In this document: positions 1 to 9,031 of the stretch, piece by piece
Layout of the letters: every line of letters starts with the position of its first letter
Numbering within the stretch: position 1 is the first letter of the stretch
Assembly: GCF_000934545.1 (NCBI RefSeq)
Contig: NZ_CP010554.1
Span: forward strand, 2,232,001 to 2,296,000
DNA length: 64,000 bases
Source: Rugosibacter aromaticivorans
GTDB lineage: Bacteria; Pseudomonadota; Gammaproteobacteria; Burkholderiales; Rhodocyclaceae
Direction of reading: 5' to 3'
The notes under the pieces: model-generated
Databases searched by the model: none
What the model was told of the DNA's origin: nothing
Seen by the model: only the letters and a program-made list of their open reading frames with translations
Translations under genes and position numbers: made by a program

Positions 1-55
1 AACGACCGCTAACGGAAAGAAAAAAAGGCTGCGTTGTCACAGGTATTGTCACGGG

Positions 56-99
56 CACTTTTTGCGCACTTTTTGCGCACTCTTTGCCCGCTCTTTGTC
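56..99. repeat. 11-bp imperfect tandem repeat, four units
   Basis: Four consecutive 11-bp units; the first two are identical (CACTTTTTGCG) and the next two diverge (CACTCTTTGCC, CGCTCTTTGTC). They lie just downstream of the acyl carrier protein gene on the minus strand, in the 110 bp before the window edge. I see no gene in these bases. Confidence 0.7.
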
Positions 100-110
100 A
101 AAGTAGCGCT

Positions 111-374
111 CTACTGCGCCTGCGGCGGGCCAACTTTATGCCGCACAAAGTCCAGCAGTGAGCCCACCGTAGCAAACAGGCGGCCTTCAATTTCATCGTC
201 GGCAACCAGTACACCAAACCGTTCTTCCAGCCCGGTGACGAGATTGATAATCGTCATCGAATCGAATTCCGGTAACGCGCCCAGCAAGCGCGTCTCTGGC
301 ACAAAGGCCAACCCTCTGCCACGCAAACCGAGCGTTGTATCAAGAAGCATCAGCACTTCTTTTTCAATATTCAC
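111..374 (-). CDS. Acyl carrier protein, XrtA-locus type
   Basis: An 87-residue phosphopantetheine-binding protein. The carrier motif is FDSMTIINLV near residues 38-47, where the serine of DS would carry the phosphopantetheine arm. The start is GTG at 374, preceded by AGGA at a suitable distance. It lies 45 bp downstream of the YdcF-like gene on the same strand. Known context: small carrier proteins of this kind accompany an AMP-forming ligase and a PLP decarboxylase in many exosortase A loci, and both occur at 3.9-6.9 kb here. Inference: the ligase loads an acyl or aminoacyl group onto this carrier for glycan or lipid modification. The substrate is unknown. Confidence 0.85.
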   Translation of the reverse strand: MNIEKEVLMLLDTTLGLRGRGLAFVPETRLLGALPEFDSMTIINLVTGLEERFGVLVADDEIEGRLFATVGSLLDFVRHKVGPPQAQ

Positions 375-419
375 GTGGGTTTTCCTAAAAACGGATGCGA
401 CGAATTCATTGCATTGCTT

Positions 420-1238
420 TTAATTATACGCAGGGCGCGCATCAGAAACCCGTTCAGACACAGCGAATGACCTCATACCTCGCACCGATTGCGCCAGCAG
501 CCCCAACCATTCATGCAGCGAATACCAACTCGCATAGGCGGCTGTAGCGCCTGGCAAAAAGTCGCTCAGTTCGGATCCTGCACTGCGGTGACTAAAAAAT
601 CCCGTCGGTGCGGGAATCACGTCAAAACCCTGCGCTGCAAACTCGTTCATCGCCCGCCGCATGTGCGCGGCATGGGTAACCAGCACAATACGGTGTATGC
701 CTTGCGGGTCGAGGATCAACGCCGATAGCCGCGCATTGTCCGCTGTATCCAGCGAACGCACTTCCTGCCAGCGCGGGTTAACGTTAAAGTCTTCGCGCAA
801 GCTTTGCGCCATGAGCACGGCCTCGCCAGTAACACCCGCTGGCGCGCCCCCACTGACCAGCACCGGCAAACCACTGTGACGTGCCAAACGGGCACCATAG
901 CGCAGCCGCTCCAGCGTGATCCGGTTCGGTGTAGGGCCACCGTATTCGGGCATATGCAACCGCTGCCCGCCCCCTAAAATGACGATCGCCTGCGCACGCT
1001 GCAAGTCCGCCATCTTTAGCACGGGAACACGCTCCAAGGGTGCCGACAACAGAGCAACCCCGGCCGGCGTCGTCAAAAACAGGCTCAGCAGCACGCCGCC
1101 CCACGCCAGCGTTTTTCCCAGGCGCGGATATCGGTGGCAGAACAATACCCCGCCCACAATGAACAGCAGCGGCAGCAACGGTGGCAGTAACACCACCGAC
1201 AGAAACTTTTTCAACAGAAAGGGAACACCGACCGGCAT
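420..1238 (-). CDS. YdcF/ElyC/SanA-family (DUF218) membrane-anchored protein
   Basis: About 272 residues. The N-terminus has one or two hydrophobic segments (LLKKFLSVVLLPPLLPLLF and a following one), then the DUF218 fold begins at AIVILGGGQR. Other visible family features are a VSGGAP segment and VTHAAHMRRA near the C-terminus. I chose ATG at 1238 because the family starts just before the first membrane segment; an upstream in-frame ATG at 1310 would add 24 residues without family character. It is divergent from the UDP-glucose dehydrogenase gene and probably co-transcribed with the acyl carrier gene. ElyC/SanA proteins are linked to envelope polysaccharide and peptidoglycan metabolism, but their biochemical activity is not settled. 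Confidence 0.8.
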   Translation of the reverse strand: MPVGVPFLLKKFLSVVLLPPLLPLLFIVGGVLFCHRYPRLGKTLAWGGVLLSLFLTTPAGVALLSAPLERVPVLKMADLQRAQAIVILGGGQRLHMPEYGGPTPNRITLERLRYGARLARHSGLPVLVSGGAPAGVTGEAVLMAQSLREDFNVNPRWQEVRSLDTADNARLSALILDPQGIHRIVLVTHAAHMRRAMNEFAAQGFDVIPAPTGFFSHRSAGSELSDFLPGATAAYASWYSLHEWLGLLAQSVRGMRSFAVSERVSDARPAYN

Positions 1239-1452
1239 GCGAAGCTGATTTCCTTGGTTTACTATTAAGGGCAATGGAAGGCGCTGATTATCGCAGCAAC
1301 CAGGCAACATAATGCCTTCGTCAATGCAGTTTCAATTGGCTATATGGCTAAAGACTCAGCACTGTCATCCGCTGTCATCAAGATACCGCATCAAGATACG
1401 CGGGTAATTCGGCTATCATTTGCCCCGTTTCGTTATCGGACACAAAACCCCC

Positions 1453-2775
1453 ATGAAAATTACGGTCATTGGCTCAGGCTACGTCGGCCTGGTTTCGGGC
1501 GCCTGCCTTGCAGAAGTCGGCAACGATGTGCTTTGCCTTGATGTGGATGCCAATAAAATTCGCATCCTCAACGAGGGGGGCATCCCCATTTATGAGCCGG
1601 GTCTGGAAGCCATGGTCAAGCGCAATAAAGAGGCCGGCCGCTTGCGCTTTACCACCCATATTCCTGATGCCGTAGCGCATGGCGATATCCAGTTTATTGC
1701 GGTGGGCACGCCGCCCGATGAAGATGGCTCGGCTGATCTTCAGTATGTGCTGGCCGCCGCCCGCAACATCGGCGAGCATATGACCGGCTACAAGGTTGTG
1801 GTCGACAAATCAACTGTTCCCGTGGGCACAGCTGACAAGGTGCGCACGGCGATTGGCGAGGCGCTCACAGCGCGTAATGCCACAATCAATTTCAGTGTCG
1901 TCTCCAACCCGGAGTTTTTAAAAGAAGGCGCGGCGATCGACGACTTCATGAAGCCGGACCGCATTGTGGTGGGTGTGTCCGACGATCAGGCGGCCGACAT
2001 GATGCGCCAGCTCTACGCACCCTTTCAGCGCAACCACGAACGCCTGATCGTGATGGATGTGCGCTCGGCCGAGCTGACCAAATACGCCGCCAATGCCATG
2101 CTGGCCACGCGCATCAGCTTCATGAACGAGCTGGCGAATCTGGCGGAAAAACTCGGCGCGGATATTGAGCTGGTGCGTCAGGGCATCGGCTCCGACCCGC
2201 GCATCGGTTATCACTTCCTCTACCCCGGTTGCGGCTATGGCGGCTCATGTTTCCCCAAGGATGTGCAGGCGCTGGTTCGCACCGCGCACGCTGCCGGGCA
2301 AGACCTCAAGGTGCTGCAAGCGGTGGAAGATGCCAACGAAGTGCAAAAGCACGTGCTGGCGCAAAAAATTATCAAGCATTTTGGTGAAGATCTCTCCGGC
2401 AAAAAAATTGCCCTGTGGGGGCTGGCCTTCAAACCGAATACGGATGACATGCGCGAAGCACCGAGCCGTGTCCTCATCGAGGAGTTATTCAAGTGCGGCG
2501 CGACCGTGCGTGCGTATGACCCCGTTGCCATACACGAAACCCAGCGCATTTACGGCGACGAACCGCGCCTCGAATATGCCCAGAACCCCATGGATACCCT
2601 CGAAGGCGCGGATATGCTGGCGATAGTGACAGAATGGAAAGAGTTTCGCGCGCCGGATTTTGCCGCCATCAAGGCCAAGCTCAAAACACCGGTCATCTTC
2701 GATGGCCGCAATCTCTATGACCCTACGCATGTTCGCGCTGCAGGGCTGAGTTATTTCACCATCGGACGCCACTAG
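1453..2775 (+). CDS. ugd: UDP-glucose 6-dehydrogenase
   Basis: 440 residues, the usual length. It oxidises UDP-glucose to UDP-glucuronate with two NAD+, giving an acidic sugar donor for exopolysaccharide. The N-terminal Rossmann motif is [16 protein letters not shown]. The catalytic cysteine lies in YGGSCFPKD near residue 260, and the C-terminal UDP-binding domain contains [21 protein letters not shown] at 1453 was chosen over one at 1420 because the family begins exactly at the Rossmann strand. It heads the plus-strand set that continues into the GNAT-like protein, acyl ligase and decarboxylase. Confidence 0.97.
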   Translation: MKITVIGSGYVGLVSGACLAEVGNDVLCLDVDANKIRILNEGGIPIYEPGLEAMVKRNKEAGRLRFTTHIPDAVAHGDIQFIAVGTPPDEDGSADLQYVLAAARNIGEHMTGYKVVVDKSTVPVGTADKVRTAIGEALTARNATINFSVVSNPEFLKEGAAIDDFMKPDRIVVGVSDDQAADMMRQLYAPFQRNHERLIVMDVRSAELTKYAANAMLATRISFMNELANLAEKLGADIELVRQGIGSDPRIGYHFLYPGCGYGGSCFPKDVQALVRTAHAAGQDLKVLQAVEDANEVQKHVLAQKIIKHFGEDLSGKKIALWGLAFKPNTDDMREAPSRVLIEELFKCGATVRAYDPVAIHETQRIYGDEPRLEYAQNPMDTLEGADMLAIVTEWKEFRAPDFAAIKAKLKTPVIFDGRNLYDPTHVRAAGLSYFTIGRH

Positions 2776-2814
2776 CCACAACCACCGGCATGCGGTGCAG
2801 ACAGCCAGCAGACC

Positions 2815-3912
2815 ATGATCGTCCACCGCTTTAATGACTTTGCCGCGTTTCGGGCGGCCATAGGAGGAAAACCCGCAGAGCAGGCCAGCGATCATGGCGC
2901 GTTTTTTCAAACCACCGACTGGTTTGAACTGCTCGCGCAACACGGCTTACCCGCAGGCACGCCTCTGCAATGGCTGATGGCAACGAATGATGGCTCGCCC
3001 ATCCTTGGATTGCCGCTGATTCAAGAACCAGGCAGGCTCACCAGTCTGAGCAATTTTTACACACCGCTCTATGCGCCCCTGCTATTACGCGATGGATTAA
3101 ACGCATCGACTTGGCCTGAGGATTCTCTCCCAGCATGCGCACTGGCGGCCACCACGCATTTTTTACGCCACAACGCACCGCGCCCTGCGGTAATTCAATT
3201 GCAACCGCTCGACATCGCCGACGCCTTTTATCCGGCAATGCGCAACGCGCTCATTACTGCGGGTTACGCCGTCGATAGCTATTTCTGTTTTGGTAACTGG
3301 ACTCTGCCCTGCCGTGGCCTGCGTTTTGCCGATTATTTTGCACGTCGTCCTTCTGCTTTACAGAACACGATGCACCGCGCACGCAAAAAACTCGAGCGCG
3401 CGGGTGCATGGAAAATAGACATTCACACACAGTCGGGGGAGTCGCTCGGCGCGGCTATCACCGCCTTTGAAACCATCTATCAGCGCAGTTGGAAGCCGTC
3501 TGAAGCCTTCCCCGATTTCGTGCGCAGGTTGTGTGCTCTGGCCGCACAACGCGGCTGGCTGCGGCTGGGGGTACTATCACTCAATGGCGTTGCCCTGGCC
3601 AGCCAGATATGGCTGGTGGATCAGGGCAAAGCCGCCATCTTCAAACTCGCTTACGACCCCGATGCCGCGCGCTACTCGCCCGGATCACTGCTCACTGCCG
3701 CCCTGATGGAATACGTGCTGGAGCATGATGCCGTTGATGAAATTGACTACTTGAGTGGCGATGACCCCTACAAGCAAGACTGGATGAGCCATCGCCGCGA
3801 ACGGCATGGGCTGATTGCCTTTGACCTCGCGATGCCACGCGGCCTCTTCGCCGCAGCGCGCCACTATGGTGGAAAAGAACTCCGCATCTGGAGAACAGGC
3901 AGAACAGCATGA
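2815..3912 (+). CDS. GNAT/FemAB-like (CelD/BcsL) acyltransferase
   Basis: 365 residues in the CelD/BcsL-type acetyltransferase superfamily, related to FemAB. The C-terminal half carries the typical pattern YLSGDDPYKQDWMSHRRER near residues 313-331, and a basic stretch (MHRARKKLERAG) lies near residue 185. Its last bases overlap the start of the acyl ligase gene (ATG at 3909), which suggests translational coupling. Inference: it may transfer the group activated by the ligase and carrier protein onto a sugar, amine or peptide. The acceptor cannot be read from sequence. Three more proteins of this broad fold occur at 33.0, 34.1 and 45.1 kb. Confidence 0.8.
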   Translation: MIVHRFNDFAAFRAAIGGKPAEQASDHGAFFQTTDWFELLAQHGLPAGTPLQWLMATNDGSPILGLPLIQEPGRLTSLSNFYTPLYAPLLLRDGLNASTWPEDSLPACALAATTHFLRHNAPRPAVIQLQPLDIADAFYPAMRNALITAGYAVDSYFCFGNWTLPCRGLRFADYFARRPSALQNTMHRARKKLERAGAWKIDIHTQSGESLGAAITAFETIYQRSWKPSEAFPDFVRRLCALAAQRGWLRLGVLSLNGVALASQIWLVDQGKAAIFKLAYDPDAARYSPGSLLTAALMEYVLEHDAVDEIDYLSGDDPYKQDWMSHRRERHGLIAFDLAMPRGLFAAARHYGGKELRIWRTGRTA

Positions 3913-5588
3913 CCATCGGCATGACAACCACCCTGTTACCCGAGCTCATCCGTAACGCCGCGCATCGCACGCCGCAAGCCATCGCGCTAATCGATCCGCT
4001 AACTGATTCGCCAAACAAGGACGCAATGCATGTCACTTATGCCGAGCTTTGGCAGCAAACCGAACAGTGTGCGCGAGCGCTCGCAACACTTGGCTTAATG
4101 CCCGGCGAGCGGGTCGCGGTGTATCTCGAAAAGCGGCTGGAAACCGTGGTTGCCTGCTTTGCCACAGCGCACGCCGGCGGCCTCTTCGTGCCGGTAAACC
4201 CGATTCTGCGTGCAGAACAAGTCGGGTACATTCTGCAGGATTGTACGGTCACAATACTCATCACATCCACTGCGCGTCTGGCCACTCTTGAGTCTGTGCT
4301 GGCGAGCTGCCCTGCGTTGCGCTACATCGTGCTGGTTGACGACCTATCGACACACCCTACGCATCATCGCTGGTCGGCACTGCTAAAAGACGCGGCATCG
4401 ATGCTTTCCGCCGTGTCACCAGCGCCGACTTTTTCCGCAGAGTTCAGCCACGACGCCGACACACAAGCCGTGGCGATTTTCTACACCTCGGGCAGCACCG
4501 GCAAACCCAAAGGCGTGGTGATCTCTCACCGCAATCTCGTGATCGGCGCGCAAAGTGTCGCGCACTATCTTGATAATCGCCCGGATGATCGCCTGCTCGC
4601 TGCCTTACCCTTGTCGTTCGATGCCGGATTCAGTCAGCTCACCACCGCGTTTCATGTCGGTGCCTGCGTGGTGTTGCACAATTACGTGCTGCCGCGTGAT
4701 CTGCTGCGTGCCTTGATTGAAGAGCGCATCACCGGCCTCACCGCCGTGCCGCCGTTGTACATCCAGCTCGCGCGATGCGACTGGCCCGTCGGTTGCGCCG
4801 ATACCTTGCGTTATTTCGCCACCACCGGCGGGCGCATGCCGGGTGACACGCTGGCGCGTCTGCGAGAAAAAACGCCGCATGCGAAACCTTTTCTGATGTA
4901 CGGCCTCACCGAAGCGTTTCGCTCAACCTATCTGCCACCTGAAGAAGTTGACCGGCGGCCCGATTCGATCGGCCGCGCCATTCCCCATGCCGAGGTGCTG
5001 GTGCTGCGCACCGACGGCACGGTCTGTGATGACAACGAACCCGGCGAACTCGTCCATCGCGGCCCGCTGGTCACCCTCGGTTACTGGAACAATCCAGAAG
5101 CCACCGCCGAGCGCTTTAAGTCCTTGCCGCCACATCTTGACCCAACCGCTACCGAGCGCGCCGTCTATTCCGGTGACACCGTGCGGCGGGATGCCGAAGG
5201 CTTTCTCTACTTTGTGGGGCGGCGGGATGACATGATCAAAACCTCCGGCTATCGCGTGAGCCCCACTGAAATTGAAGAAGTGCTCTATGCCTTTGAGCTG
5301 GTGGCTGAATGCGCCGCTTTTGGCATACCGCACGATACCTTGGGCGAAGCGATTCATGTCGTCGTCGCCCTCACCGCAAACGCCAACAACGAAACGGCGA
5401 GCGAAACTGCGCCCGCCGCTTTGCTCGCCGAGTGCCGCCGCCGTTTGCCGTCTTATATGGTTCCGGCCATGATCACTATTTATCCCGGTCCGCTGCCACG
5501 CAATGCCAATGGCAAGATTGATCGGCGTACACTGGCCGCTACCCTGGGGGCTATCGCAGGCAAAACCGCTGCCCCTCAAAAACCTTAA
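3909..5588 (+). CDS. AMP-forming acyl-CoA ligase/synthetase, XrtA-associated
   Basis: 559 residues of the ANL superfamily. Visible motifs are the phosphate-binding loop YTSGSTGKPKG near residue 191, MYGLTEAFR (A5), YSGDTVRRDAEGFLYF (A7), GRRDDMIKTSGYRVSP (A8) and the C-terminal lysine motif PRNANGKIDRR (A10). It adenylates a carboxylate and passes it to CoA or to a carrier protein; the carrier encoded at 0.1 kb is the obvious candidate. It overlaps the preceding acyltransferase gene by 4 bp and is followed 4 bp later by the PLP decarboxylase. Residues about 168-176 (AVSPAPTFS) are encoded by a copy of the dispersed 25-bp repeat, inserted just before the P-loop in a variable linker. Confidence 0.92.
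   Translation: MTIGMTTTLLPELIRNAAHRTPQAIALIDPLTDSPNKDAMHVTYAELWQQTEQCARALATLGLMPGERVAVYLEKRLETVVACFATAHAGGLFVPVNPILRAEQVGYILQDCTVTILITSTARLATLESVLASCPALRYIVLVDDLSTHPTHHRWSALLKDAASMLSAVSPAPTFSAEFSHDADTQAVAIFYTSGSTGKPKGVVISHRNLVIGAQSVAHYLDNRPDDRLLAALPLSFDAGFSQLTTAFHVGACVVLHNYVLPRDLLRALIEERITGLTAVPPLYIQLARCDWPVGCADTLRYFATTGGRMPGDTLARLREKTPHAKPFLMYGLTEAFRSTYLPPEEVDRRPDSIGRAIPHAEVLVLRTDGTVCDDNEPGELVHRGPLVTLGYWNNPEATAERFKSLPPHLDPTATERAVYSGDTVRRDAEGFLYFVGRRDDMIKTSGYRVSPTEIEEVLYAFELVAECAAFGIPHDTLGEAIHVVVALTANANNETASETAPAALLAECRRRLPSYMVPAMITIYPGPLPRNANGKIDRRTLAATLGAIAGKTAAPQKP
4410..4434 (+). repeat. Dispersed 25-bp repeat, copy 1
   Basis: GCCGT, variable GTCA, then the full core CCAGCGCCGACTTTT plus T. 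It lies inside the acyl ligase gene and is read in frame as AVSPAPTF. Confidence 0.9.
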
Positions 5589-5592
5589 CGCG

Positions 5593-6861
5593 ATGCATAC
5601 CTTGTCTTTTCCTCACGATGCGCACACCTTCGGCGGCCAGCCGATCACCCAATTAGCCACCGAGCAGGGCACACCGTTTTATGCCTACGACAGCCAGCGC
5701 ATCACGCAACGCATTGCCGATTTGCGCGCTATTCTGCCCAAATCAATTGGCATGCACTACGCAATCAAGGCCAATCCATTCCTGCCTTTAGTGCGCTTGA
5801 TGGCCGGGCTGGTTGATGGTGTCGATATTGCCTCTGCCGGTGAGCTTGATCTGGCGCTTAAAGCGGGCATCGTGCCCGAAAGCATAAGCTTCGCCGGACC
5901 CGGCAAACGCGATAGCGAACTGGCGCAAGCGGTGGCAGAAAATGTATTGATCAATGCCGAATCCGCAGGAGAACTGCTGCGCCTGGCGACAATCGCGCAA
6001 CACCAGGGGCGTGTGGCGCGTGTCGCGCTGAGAGTCAATCCAGCATTTGAATTAAAAGGTTCAGGCATGCGTATGGGCGGCGGACCGCGACCGTTTGGCA
6101 TTGACGAAGAAATGATTCCCGATCTTTTAGCCAGTTGGTCGCGCTTTGATAACCACCTGACATTTGAAGGTTTACACATTTTCGCTGGCTCGCAAAACCT
6201 GAACGGCGAGGCGATTGCCGAAGCACAACGCGCCAGCTACCAGCTGGCCTTGAGTCTTGCCGCACACGCCCCTGCGCCGATCAAAACGCTCAACCTCGGT
6301 GGTGGCTTCGGCATCCCCTATTTTCCTCACGAATCGGCCCTTGACCTGACCCCGATTATTGCGGCATTAAACGAGATCGCCACCGATGCCGCACAGCGGT
6401 TACCGCACGCGGCATTGCATCTGGAACTCGGCCGTTATCTGGTGGGCGAAGCGGGCATTTATGTCACCCGCATCATCGATAAAAAAGTGTCGCGCGGCCA
6501 CACGTATCTTGTCACCGATGGCGGCCTTAACCATCACCTGGCCGCCAGTGGCAACTTTGGCCAGGTAATCCGCCGCAACTACCCCGTGGCGATCATTCAC
6601 TCGCAGGATGCGGGGAAAGTCTTGTCCAGAGACGGATTCAAAAGTCCGTCTCTGGACGGCGCTGGTGACACGGCAACCAGCACCCCCACCAGCGTCGTTG
6701 GCCCGCTGTGCACCCCGCTTGATCTGCTGGCCGATAACGTCAACCTGCCCCACGCAACACCGGGTGATCTGTTCGTCATTTTCCAGTCCGGCGCCTATGG
6801 TGCCAGTGCCAGCCCGCAAAATTTTCTCTCTCATCCGACCGTAACGGAAATGCTGCTCTAG
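5593..6861 (+). CDS. PLP-dependent decarboxylase (fold III, LysA-like), XrtA-associated
   Basis: 422 residues of the alanine-racemase-like fold III decarboxylase family, related to diaminopimelate and ornithine decarboxylases. The PLP lysine is Lys59 in MHYAIKANPF. The glycine-rich phosphate-binding segment is LNLGGGFGIPYF, and the GPLCTPLD motif near the C-terminus supplies the second active-site half. ATG at 5593 was chosen because the in-frame upstream extension overlaps the ligase gene and has no family character. It forms a unit with the ligase and carrier protein; the family is known from exosortase A loci, but its substrate is not established. A hairpin plus an interrupted copy of the dispersed repeat (6624-6674) encodes an extra stretch just before GPLCTPLD. 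Its stop shares CTAG with the convergent phosphatase gene. Confidence 0.9.
   Translation: MHTLSFPHDAHTFGGQPITQLATEQGTPFYAYDSQRITQRIADLRAILPKSIGMHYAIKANPFLPLVRLMAGLVDGVDIASAGELDLALKAGIVPESISFAGPGKRDSELAQAVAENVLINAESAGELLRLATIAQHQGRVARVALRVNPAFELKGSGMRMGGGPRPFGIDEEMIPDLLASWSRFDNHLTFEGLHIFAGSQNLNGEAIAEAQRASYQLALSLAAHAPAPIKTLNLGGGFGIPYFPHESALDLTPIIAALNEIATDAAQRLPHAALHLELGRYLVGEAGIYVTRIIDKKVSRGHTYLVTDGGLNHHLAASGNFGQVIRRNYPVAIIHSQDAGKVLSRDGFKSPSLDGAGDTATSTPTSVVGPLCTPLDLLADNVNLPHATPGDLFVIFQSGAYGASASPQNFLSHPTVTEMLL
6624..6657. repeat. Perfect 13-bp inverted repeat inside the decarboxylase gene
   Basis: The arms GTCCAGAGACGGA (6624-6636) and TCCGTCTCTGGAC (6645-6657) are separated by 8 bases. The right arm provides the 11 bases that split the dispersed repeat copy at 6640-6674. 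The reading frame stays open, giving a segment beginning SRDGFKSPSLDGAG. Confidence 0.85.
6640..6674 (-). repeat. Dispersed 25-bp repeat, interrupted copy 2
   Basis: AAAAGTC (6640-6646), then 11 extra bases, then GGCGCTGGTGACACGGC (6658-6674). Without the extra bases it would be a standard copy in reverse orientation. It lies within the decarboxylase gene. Confidence 0.75.
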
Positions 6862-7343
6862 CCGAGCGGTATCTCACCCGATAAGCGGCGAATCAGCTGG
6901 TCAGCAGCGTTTTCAACCAACGTCAGCACATAGTCAAAACCCTCAGGGCCGCCATAGTAAGGATCGGGCACCTCATCGTCAAGCTCCTTGCCGACATACT
7001 CAAGAAACAAACCCAAGCCTTGCCGATGCGTCGGCGGGCAAAGTTTTTCCAGCACCTTGAGATGACCGCGATCCATTGCCAGCACGTGATCGAAACGAAA
7101 AAAGTCACTCTCCGTCACCTGCCGCGCACGCAATGGCGCCAGATCGTAACCGCGCCTGGCGGCAGCCGCAATGGCGCGCCGATCCGGCGGCTCGCCGGTG
7201 TGATAACCGATCGTGCCAGCAGAATCAAACGTGAATAAATGCCCCACCCCTTGTTTTTCCGCCAGCGCGCGCGCCACACCTTCCGCCGTGGGTGATCGAC
7301 AAATGTTCCCCGTACAAACAAAAAGTATTCTTTGTTGAATCAT
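6858..7343 (-). CDS. Low-molecular-weight protein-tyrosine phosphatase
   Basis: 161 residues. The active-site loop CTGNICRS begins at Cys10, and the general-acid loop is DPYYGG near residue 126; both are diagnostic. Enzymes of this family in exopolysaccharide loci (Wzb/Etp type) remove phosphate from the tyrosine-rich tail of the bacterial tyrosine kinase and so reset polymer assembly. The matching kinase is encoded at 49.8-50.8 kb, so partnership with it is a reasonable inference. The gene converges with the decarboxylase gene and diverges from manC. Confidence 0.95.
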   Translation of the reverse strand: MIQQRILFVCTGNICRSPTAEGVARALAEKQGVGHLFTFDSAGTIGYHTGEPPDRRAIAAAARRGYDLAPLRARQVTESDFFRFDHVLAMDRGHLKVLEKLCPPTHRQGLGLFLEYVGKELDDEVPDPYYGGPEGFDYVLTLVENAADQLIRRLSGEIPLG

Positions 7344-7480
7344 GTCCTGCGCTCCACAACAACCATCATTCGGCCTAGCATATCAGCCCCACGCTTGAAA
7401 TTCGTCATTAAACCGACGCAAAGGTTTGATAACATGAAAGCATGAAATTCAAACAACATTAAAAATATCTGCCCTACACC

Positions 7481-8932
7481 ATGCCAAACATAAACCAGCC
7501 TGCCACCAAAGCGACGAATCAGCCGCCCGTTATTCCCGTTCTGTTGTGTGGCGGTTCCGGCACGCGGCTGTGGCCCCTGTCACGCGCACAATATCCCAAA
7601 CAGTTTTTACGCTTGCTGGGCGAGCATTCCTTATTACAAGCCACACTGTTGCGCCTTGAGGGCTTTCCGGAATTAGGCCGGCCCGTATTGATCACCAATG
7701 AGGCGCACCGCTTTCTGGTAGCCGAGCAAATCCGCGAGATAGGCATTGAAGCCGATATTCTGCTCGAACCCGCCGCGCGCAATACCGCCCCGGCGTTGGC
7801 TGCTGCTGCGCAATGGTGCCGCCAAGATGGTCAGTCTCCCTTGATGTTGGTGCTTCCTTCCGACCATGTCGTCACCGACATTGCCGCCTTTCAACAAGCG
7901 GTTGCGCTAGGACTGCCGCACGCTGCCGCCGGGCGTTTTGTTACTTTCGGCATTACCCCCGAACGCGCCGAGACCGGCTATGGCTATATCCACCGAGGCG
8001 CCGCCATCGCCGATGGTTTTGCGATTGATCGCTTTGTTGAAAAGCCGGATTTAACCACCGCCCAAAGTTATCTTGATTCAGGCGAATACTATTGGAACAG
8101 CGGCATGTTCCTGTTCCGCGCGGATCGCTATTTGCGCACCCTGAGCCGCCTGGCGCCAGACATTGTTGAACCCGCACGCAACGCCGTTGATCGCGCCCGC
8201 CGTGACCTGGATTTCATTCGTCTGGATAGCGAAGCCTTTGCCGCGTGTCGCGCCGACTCGATTGACTACGCGCTGATGGAAAAAACCGATGATGGCATTG
8301 TCATTCCGCTCTCCGCCGGGTGGAATGACATTGGCGCGTGGGATACGCTGTGCCGTAGTGCCAGCGCCGACTTTAACGGCAACACCTGCACGGGCGACGT
8401 CATCGCGCATGACTGCAGCAACAATCTCATCCGCGCCGAATCAAGGTTGGTCACCACCATTGGCCTCACCGACATGGTGGTGATCGAAACGGCAGATGCC
8501 GTGCTCATCGCGCCAAAAAACCGCACCCAGGAAGTCAAGAAAATCGTCGAGCAATTGCAGCGCGATGGCCGCACGGAAAGCGATTTGCATATGCACGTCC
8601 ACCGCCCCTGGGGCAGCTACCAGGGCATCGTGCAAGGCGAGCGTTATCAGGTCAAGCGCATCATTGTCAAACCCGGCAAGCGACTCTCGCTACAAAAACA
8701 TCACCACCGCGCCGAGCACTGGATCGTGGTCAGGGGCACGGCCCAAGTCACCCGGGGTGAAGAAATCTTATTGCTCGCGGAAAACGAATCCACCTACATT
8801 CCGTTAGGCGTCGTACATCGCCTGGAAAACCTGGGCAAGATTGATCTGGAAATGATCGAAGTTCAATCCGGCGGCTATCTGGGCGAAGACGATATTGTGC
8901 GGCTGGAAGACTCGTACGGGCGAGCGATATAA
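7481..8932 (+). CDS. manC: Mannose-1-phosphate guanylyltransferase/mannose-6-phosphate isomerase
   Basis: 483 residues, the usual length for the bifunctional type II enzyme. The N-terminal nucleotidyltransferase motif is VLLCGGSGTRLWPLSR, with FVEKPD downstream. The C-terminal cupin isomerase part has HVHRPWGSYQ, PGKRLSLQKHHHRAEHW and the ENESTYIP stretch. It makes GDP-mannose from mannose-1-phosphate and can supply mannose-6-phosphate. It is separated from the divergent phosphatase gene by 137 bp, which should contain its promoter. In the conserved segment before GDVI, the usual LW is LC and a degenerate dispersed repeat (8352-8376) underlies RSASADF, so this stretch may have been altered by the repeat. 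Confidence 0.96.
   Translation: MPNINQPATKATNQPPVIPVLLCGGSGTRLWPLSRAQYPKQFLRLLGEHSLLQATLLRLEGFPELGRPVLITNEAHRFLVAEQIREIGIEADILLEPAARNTAPALAAAAQWCRQDGQSPLMLVLPSDHVVTDIAAFQQAVALGLPHAAAGRFVTFGITPERAETGYGYIHRGAAIADGFAIDRFVEKPDLTTAQSYLDSGEYYWNSGMFLFRADRYLRTLSRLAPDIVEPARNAVDRARRDLDFIRLDSEAFAACRADSIDYALMEKTDDGIVIPLSAGWNDIGAWDTLCRSASADFNGNTCTGDVIAHDCSNNLIRAESRLVTTIGLTDMVVIETADAVLIAPKNRTQEVKKIVEQLQRDGRTESDLHMHVHRPWGSYQGIVQGERYQVKRIIVKPGKRLSLQKHHHRAEHWIVVRGTAQVTRGEEILLLAENESTYIPLGVVHRLENLGKIDLEMIEVQSGGYLGEDDIVRLEDSYGRAI
8352..8376 (+). repeat. Dispersed 25-bp repeat, degenerate copy
   Basis: GCCGT, variable AGTG, CCAGCGCCGACTTT, ending AA. The core is intact but the variable block deviates more than elsewhere. 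It lies inside manC, read as RSASADF. Confidence 0.5.
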
Positions 8933-8955
8933 CACCGTGGCGATGAATCGTCAAT

Positions 8956-8975
8956 AAATCGTGTCTGACCTCATT
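8956..8975 (-). repeat. REP-like element, left of the methyltransferase gene
   Basis: AAATCGTGTCTGACCTCATT. It is the inverse of the ATGGGGTCAGACACGATTT elements at 9.83 and 9.88 kb, with one difference, so the methyltransferase gene lies between inverted copies. The same motif flanks the RAYT gene at 11.9-12.7 kb. Confidence 0.8.
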
Positions 8976-9031
8976 CAATTCCATTCAATTAGCCTGCCCC
9001 CTTTGATTACAATAATTCTGATGGAAAAATC

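Noticed and set aside
34..423. Open frame of 129 codons on the plus strand
   Set aside because: It lies antisense to the acyl carrier protein gene, which has a clear motif and start; the plus-strand product has low-complexity Ser/Arg content.
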